A stretch of DNA of 64,000 nt from Tretioscincus oriximinensis (Eukaryota; Chordata; Lepidosauria; Squamata; Gymnophthalmidae). Each line of letters starts with the position of its first letter. The stretch's first letter is position 1. The stretch lies in assembly GCA_022410635.1 (NCBI GenBank), contig JAJVDF010001192.1, positions 80,890 through 144,889 on the forward strand. The letters are read 5' to 3'. Below are positions 58,791-64,000 of the stretch, one piece after another. The notes beneath the pieces are model-generated. The model did not search any database, had not been told where the DNA came from, and saw nothing but the letters and a program-made list of their open reading frames with translations. The position numbers and the translations under genes are program-made.

Positions 58791-59163
58791 TTTTTTTCAT
58801 AAGAAGAACAATCAAATGCCATTTCTCTTCTGAAATGATTTTATAATGTCATATACAGCAGCTCACGCACCTTAGTGAATGTATGGACTACAATTCACTC
58901 ACTGTAAATATTTAAAAGATGTTGCATTGTTTCTCTAGTTACTCTTCTGATGGATGAACACAACAACAACAAATCATTTTTAATAGGTATTTGAACAGTT
59001 TTTTAAAATGTTCAAACACATTTCAAAATACTTTTTACTTTAATGGAACTTACATTAGACGCAATTGCTNTTGTCCAATACATTTCAATACATTGAATAA
59101 ACACTTCAATACATTTCAGTACATTTGGATAGACAGTTTTATTAATCCCTCTGCAATAGGAAG
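58791..59163. other. Unique spacer
   Basis: AT-rich with short internal repeats of TTTCAATACATT between 59020 and 59130. No gene. Confidence 0.4.
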
Positions 59164-59275
59164 GTGCAGCTGAAGAACTAGACATGTCTATGAAATCTCA
59201 TGCCACCCACCTTTCTCCTGTTGGTTTCCACGTGCTACTAGCTCCATTGTTGGACTTTCTGAATTAAGACCAACC
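59164..59275 (+). repeat. GTAGAC-core repeat fragment
   Basis: GCTGAAGAACTAGACATGTC, TCATGCCACCCACCTTTCTC and CGTGCTACTAGCTCCATTG match the right half of the repeat at 46953. Confidence 0.75.
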
Positions 59276-60044
59276 CAGCTTTTTCTCTGAAATAGTGCAA
59301 AACCGTACACAGAAGCAGATCCTATCTATAGCCAGATGCATACTAGTAATATTTGTCCATGCATACATATGTACTGGTTCTTTGGCACTAGGGTCATACC
59401 AATGAAACTGCAAATTTATAACATATGTGTTTAAATAAATCAGTTGTATGCAACTGTGGGTATTTTTTAAAAAACAAAAATCTCACAAACCACTGTAGGG
59501 AGGGGAAAAATTCCACCTGGATTCGTATTTGCTGGCTTACACGAGTGTAGTGCAACTACTTTTCAGTGAATCTGTATTTGTAGAGAACCAACATAATATA
59601 TAAAAATAAATAATCATAATATGTCTTTTTTCCGTACCTCTTTCACACGTGGTTTTAAACATTTAAAAGCATTTTAGACCAAAGTTGTTATTGTAAATAA
59701 TTTTTATTTTACCTCAGTGGTGAGGAAATAATTGTAAGCATAAGTAGCTGCATTTTTATTTCTTTTTCTCCCTTTTGCAGTGGTGTTTCTGTCCATAATG
59801 CCAAAAATGGCTTATGCTTTTAGTCTACATGTAGAAATCTCCTAGCCTTGCCACAAAATCCTTCATAATTCTTTTCTTGCGATTGGATGATCCTTATTCC
59901 TGTTATGTTTGTTTAGTCCCTTTATTCCTACAGGTAGGGAATCTGCTAATAATTATTGTGGGTTTTCATTCATCATCCATTGTTTCTCCCAAGTAAATTC
60001 AACATTACACTATTTTTACCAAAAATCATGCAAAGTATCAAAAA
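59276..60044. other. Unique AT-rich spacer
   Basis: No recognisable gene or repeat. Confidence 0.4.
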
Positions 60045-60086
60045 ATGTGCCTAAAATATGGAAAAATCAACTCTCTTTAAACTCGC

Positions 60087-60477
60087 TGCAAGGTTAGGGT
60101 TGCCATACGTCCCGGAAAACCATGACAATCATGGTTTTAGGGACAATTTTACTGTCCCGGCTGGATTGAAAAAAAAAGTTTTAAAATCCCGGGTTGCCGC
60201 TAGCCCCCACCACCACCACTAAACCCCCCGCCGCTAATCCCCCCGCTGCTAACCCCCCGCTGCTAACCCCTGCCGCTGCCGCTGCGCGCGTGCGTGCATA
60301 TGGACGCTTGTGAGACAGGAAAGAGGTTCTCCCTGTCTCACTACAAGTGTCCGTATGCGCATGCGCGCGTGCACACACACGTGCACACACGCGTGCCTAT
60401 GCGCGCGCGTGCACGCACCCCCACCCTACCCCCGTCCCGGTTTTGGGTTGCCATGATATGGCAACCCTATGCAAGGT
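60087..60477. mobile_element. hAT-like foldback element with 8-bp TSD
   Basis: The element spans 60095-60469, bounded by the direct duplication TGCAAGGT (60087-60094 and 60470-60477). Both ends read TAGGGTTGCCAT going inward. An 8-base target duplication is the hallmark of the hAT superfamily. The interior has no transposase. It holds C-rich repeats of CCGCTGCTAACCCC, a long hairpin and an alternating purine-pyrimidine tract (60282-60418). Confidence 0.88.
60282..60418. repeat. Z-DNA-prone GC/GT tract with hairpin
   Basis: CGCGCGTGCGTGCATATGGA at the left pairs with TCCGTATGCGCATGCGCGCG at the right around a purine-rich loop, and is followed by GTGCACACACACGTGCACAC and further CG/CA alternation. 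Confidence 0.8.
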
Positions 60478-60580
60478 AGGTCTGTAGCGACTGTGTCGCT
60501 GACAAACCGCCATTGTGTTTGTCATTATGCGTTTGTCATTATGTTTGCGCATGCAGACATCATTACAGTGTGTGGATGCA

Positions 60581-62079
60581 GCCAGTGTCATAGAGCTCAT
60601 GGCACTTTCAGGGTCCTTTAAAGAGGTATGAGGAAAAAGTATTACAAGGTTGTTAGTGTGAGACCACAGAGTTATAGGAAGCAACAGGTGTTAAAAAAAG
60701 CCATTATGATACATAGAATTATTTTTTGATTGGTTCTTAAACTGACCCTTAAAACAAAAATATCTCTAGATTATTAGTTTCTTTGCTTACAAGATTTTTT
60801 TTNTTTTAATCAAAAAACAAACTCAGCTGCAGGGTCACAAATAATGAAAATGAAAGGAAATCCTTTTGCAGTAATCATACTTGGTAGAAACCAAAGAAGC
60901 CTGAAATGAATATTAAAAAATAAATCATAAACTCAAATACATGTAATCCTTCAATGTTCTGAAAGTAGGGAAACAGTTATATTTACTCTATAAAATACTT
61001 CAGTTTCTTTTATAATGAGAATTTTGCTGCAGAGTAATATTTANATAATCCTATGAAATTTTTCAAGCCAAGTCCCCAAAATTGCTCAGAACAACTAAGC
61101 TCATCAGAATGTAATTTAGGACATCATCATTATTATATATTTTAAATTAATTTCTCTCTGTGTATATGGCAAAGAGAAAGAGTGAGATAAAATGCAAGGT
61201 TGATACATTATTCTTGGAATGAAAGGAATGGTATATATTTCTTCATTTTAGTGCAAATGGTATATATCTATACTTCGGGAATGGGGAAAATATGGTCCGC
61301 AGGTCATAAGTGGCCCACAAACCCTTTCATCTAGCCCGAATGGTGGCATATGGCCCCGGCCTTTACTCTTCCAGTCACCAGCAGAGCAACCCCATCAAAG
61401 CACAGCNGCAAGAAAAGGTAGGTGGCAACAANAAGACAGTTGCCGCCACTGTGTGCTTTACCTCTTCAGGGAGGGTTTCTTCCCTTTCTTCTCATCCAGN
61501 AGGTTGGGACATCAGACGAGCAGCAGTAGCAGAGGTGCCACTTCAGGTGCAGCAGCTGCTTCTGTGTCAAGAGCAACAGTGACCAGGGAAGGTATGGGGA
61601 AAAGCAGGAGCTGCACATTAAAGAGCACCACGAACTTCCTTAATTCAAGTTGCTTTAGAGTTGTAAAAAGGATTGTACTAGTATAATAATGGTGATTTAG
61701 TTACAGATAGCTCAGGGAGAAACAGGTATACTTATTTTTAATGTTTAATCTTCCTGGGTGCTGAAGGGTTAATTTAAACATTCATGTGGATGGTGTTTTA
61801 GGGGGCCCCTTACACTGCATCCTCTGCTTGTACTGCTTTTGAAATAAGGGGCAGTAGCCTATAGGTTAGTGTGGTCTAAGCCAAGTTCCATCTACTCCAA
61901 TACCACTTTGTCTGCATTGATTGAAGTGTAGACAAGGCCAAGGCTTAAAAATAAATAGTGATATGGACCAGTATAAGCATTGATCTCTGTAAAAGCAGGC
62001 TACAACTGGTCCTGCACTGCTATGCAGAATTGAGTATACTATGGAGACATTTTAGCAATGATGCTTTTGTTAGCTTTAG
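60581..62079. other. Spacer without recognised gene
   Basis: AT-rich to about 61270, then a GC-moderate block 61290-61680 with several Ns and open frames lacking splice sites or motifs. It contains a TATGGTCCGCAGGTCATAAG / TGGCCCACAAACCC stretch of the sort seen in old repeats. No gene call. Confidence 0.35.
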
Positions 62080-62460
62080 AGTTGGATCCACTTCCAAGAC
62101 ATCCTGGCCACAAACTGAAGGCTGAGAACTTCAGAACCTCAGTGCTCTCTCCAAGGATTCGTGTCAAGGGGCAGTTGACATGCATGAGGCCTTTTCTGTG
62201 ATAGCCCTCAAGTTGTGGAATTCTCTCACCTCTGAAGCGTGTCAGACATTACATATGTTGAAACACCTGGTGAAGCCTTTGGTTGAACCAAATATTCTGT
62301 CTCTTTAAAGGTGCTATTCTATTTTTAATTGTTCTATTTTCATTTTTTTATGTTTTTTATGTTGTGATCCACCCTGAGACCTTCAGGTGTAGGGCAGAAT
62401 CTAAATTTAACTAACGAATGAACAAACTAATGAACTAATGAACTAACTAATTTAGTGGGC
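62080..62460 (+). mobile_element. L2-like LINE 3' end
   Basis: The frame at 62191 reads AFSVIALKLWNSLTSEACQ and HLVKPLVEP, the C-terminal motif of L2-type ORF2. The 3' UTR ends CCACCCTGAGACCTTCAGGT, GTAGGGCAGAATCTAAATTT, then a degenerate (AACT/AATG) tail. Its 5' limit is approximate. It is truncated and inactive. Confidence 0.72.
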
Positions 62461-62589
62461 AATGTGTGGAGTGGGTTGATCTATCTGAATGCAGATAGCA
62501 TGAGATGAGCTAATTGATCTAGGACAGGGTAACTTGCCAGCCCTAGGAAATGGCACATAAGTACTGGAAGGGCTTTAACTCCACATTCA

Positions 62590-62740
62590 AACTGCATTCT
62601 GCTGGCACATCCATACGGGGCCTAGGTCTGAGTAANGTTTTGGGACATTTTGGGACATTTTGGCATGTGGGCGGCCAAGCTCTGTCCCAAAACGTTACCC
62701 AGACCTAGGCTCCATATGGATGGGGCTAGCAGAACGCAGC
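62590..62740. mobile_element. Foldback element with ~58-bp arms
   Basis: The left arm (62590-62647) and right arm (62682-62740) are inverted copies, including CTAGGTCTGAGTAANGTTTTG against CTAGGTCTGGGTAACGTTTTG and CATTCTGCTGG against CGTTCTGCTAG. The loop is only about 34 bases with TTTTGGGACA repeated. Confidence 0.75.
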
Positions 62741-63039
62741 CGACTCCCTTCCTTCAACAGAATTCCCTGTAGATTGGCTCTGCCTGCTGTCAAATAGATC
62801 GGCTGAGGGAAGGAGGAAGTTTTGTTCCTCCTCATTTTGCAGAGCCGATCTCCAGGCAGCAGCCCTCAAAAGGAGGCGAAGGGCAGCATGGGCTTAGGAA
62901 AAGGTGGTCAGATTTCCCTGCCAAAGGAGGTGGCGCTTCCTCCTGTCATCTCTCCTCTCCTGTCTCTCACATTAATAATGGTCACATGGGAGAGGAAGGG
63001 AATTGGCTACGATGTGACGGAGGTTGGCTGCGAGGTTTC
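62741..63039. other. GC-rich unassigned stretch
   Basis: GC-richer than average, with short inverted words (GATCGGCT / AGCCGATC). It may be the interior of the DNA transposon that ends at 63203. The 85-codon frame here has no known motif. Confidence 0.35.
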
Positions 63040-63203
63040 GGACTTTCTCCGCAATTATTCCCGGTTATCCGAGCAATAGTTTATTGCAGAATAAATGGTC
63101 TTTATTGCGTAAGTTTTACTCATGCATGTTTAACACATGTGACATGATTTTCAAAATGGCGCTATAACTGAGGCATAAAATAGTTGTGTGAACGTACCCT
63201 TAG
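63040..63203 (+). repeat. Dispersed repeat V, copy 2
   Basis: It shares CAATAGTTTATTNCAG and the end GTTGTGTGAACGTACCCTTA with 58630-58790. No coding capacity. Confidence 0.5.
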
Positions 63204-63750
63204 CTTGATGATATGAGATTGTCCTGTTTTCTCTTTTGTAAAATTCTCCTTTGCAGCATTGAAACAAGACAATAACACCATATATTCCAAAGACTAAAGG
63301 AGTTTCTTCATTCAGCCATCCTGATGCCAAGCTTGCTTTCTATCTGTGTGCCCATTAACTGCTTTCCTGAAATCAGGCATTGATCTCATAATCCAGAGTC
63401 TATACTCATAACATAATAATAAAAAAGGTNGGGTAGGAGAAGTAAATTTAAATTTCTTTACGGATTAATATTTTAAAGGTCATTTCATTAAACTGGATTT
63501 TCCTTTCCTCTAACNCATACCGGTGGGGAGGGAGTCCTGAAAGAAAGGGGATCATAGCACAAATTCATCGCTCTGGAACAGTTACATAAACGACAAAAAG
63601 ATTGAAAACAGTAATTAAAGAAGGAGAAAAGTTGCAAATAAAACAATTGTGGCCATAAAGTCTCTTGTTTATGGCAGCACAAAGACCACTGGCAAGACTT
63701 TAGCTTGGACCAAAATTATTTCTGTAATCATCAAGCCATTTGTGACAAAG
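63204..63750. other. Unique spacer
   Basis: No gene recognised; plain AT-rich sequence up to the tandem repeat. Confidence 0.4.
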
Positions 63751-64000
63751 TCACTTCCTCTTTCCAGCACAAGGAAGAAGGGCAGAAAATCGCCAGGAGA
63801 GAGGCCCTGGAGTTTTGGCCATTTTAGAAGCTTAAAAAGCAGGTTTTTTCCTGCAAAAACAAGCCCCAGAGAGGGGAGGAGCTTGCTGGTGAAGTCAGAG
63901 GGAGGAGCTAGCAAACCAGCTCAGTCACTTCCTCTTTCCAGCACAAGGAAGAAGGGCAGAAAATCGCCAGGAGAGAGGCCCTGGAGTTTTGGCCATTTTA
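63751..64000. repeat. Start of a 174-bp tandem repeat
   Basis: The 76 bases 63925-64000 are identical to 63751-63826, giving a period of 174 bases with one full unit and 44 percent of the next. The unit begins TCACTTCCTCTTTCCAGCAC and contains GGAGAGAGGCCCTGGAG and an AAGCAGGTTTTTTCCTGC hairpin. The window ends inside the second unit. Confidence 0.9.

Larger units (their letters stand above)
60045..60580. mobile_element. DNA transposon Z, copy 3, interrupted
   Basis: The left piece (60045-60094, with CAACTCTCTTTAAACTCGCT) and the right piece (60470-60580, with GTAGCGACTGTGTCGCTGAC, CAAACCGCCATTGTG and TGTGTGGATGCAGCCAG) together match copies 1 and 2. A hAT-like element is inserted between them. 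Confidence 0.75.

Noticed and set aside
61310..61686. A possible coding exon group in a GC-moderate block with Ns
   Set aside because: The frames overlap, contain ambiguous bases and have no splice signals or known motifs.
1..64000. An endogenous retrovirus with gag, protease or pol
   Set aside because: No protease or retroviral RT motifs were seen; every RT found is of the non-LTR type.

Overview
The window is vertebrate nuclear DNA that is almost entirely non-coding and rich in transposable elements. No complete host gene is visible. The repeat mix is CR1-clade LINEs with two kinds of 3' end, L1 ORF2 fragments with poly-A tails, L2-like LINE 3' ends, tRNA-derived SINEs with Pol III A and B boxes, and many small inverted-repeat DNA transposons. 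That mix, with AT-rich CpG-poor spacer, fits a reptile and most likely a squamate or other lepidosaur. The species is an inference. The draft assembly carries scattered single Ns and one 440-base gap (5493-5932).

Layout. 1-13.7 kb: minus-strand CR1-clade 3' ends (0.2-0.9 and 7.6-7.8 kb), a 5'-truncated L1 with a clear target-site duplication (4.34-6.29 kb), a minus-strand L1 ORF2 C-terminus (10.4-11.1 kb), three SINEs, and a promoter-like GC-rich block (9.2-9.75 kb). 13.7-24 kb: an L2-like 3' end, a SINE directly abutting an internally deleted CR1 (17.4-19.4 kb), three inverted-repeat DNA transposons (21.7-22.8 kb) and a SINE (23.5 kb). 24-47 kb: mostly unique AT-rich sequence with a well-formed exon candidate on the minus strand (24488-24640), an inverted-repeat element split by a CR1 fragment (26.6-27.5 kb), an L2 fragment (31.4 kb), small MITEs, and a CpG-containing block with exon-like splice signals (38.85-39.13 kb). 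47-54 kb: the most structured region. A nearly full-length but dead CR1 (esterase ORF1 plus endonuclease/reverse transcriptase ORF2) sits inside a SINE and cuts it in two; the whole nest is flanked by two inverted copies of a ~400 bp repeat with different trinucleotide tails. 54-64 kb: three-copy and two-copy dispersed DNA repeats, a second exon candidate (57206-57328), a SINE, a hAT-like foldback element with an 8-bp target duplication inside an older transposon (60.05-60.58 kb), an L2-like C-terminus, a large inverted repeat, and the start of a 174-bp tandem repeat that runs off the window edge.

The coding relics belong to selfish elements and all carry stops, frameshifts, deletions or truncations. 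One SINE subfamily shares its 3' end with the L2-like LINE of the window, as expected if that LINE supplied its copying machinery. I found no convincing new biological system. The observations most worth following up are the exon candidates, the nested CR1/SINE structure, the inverted repeat pair and the tandem repeat at the right edge.
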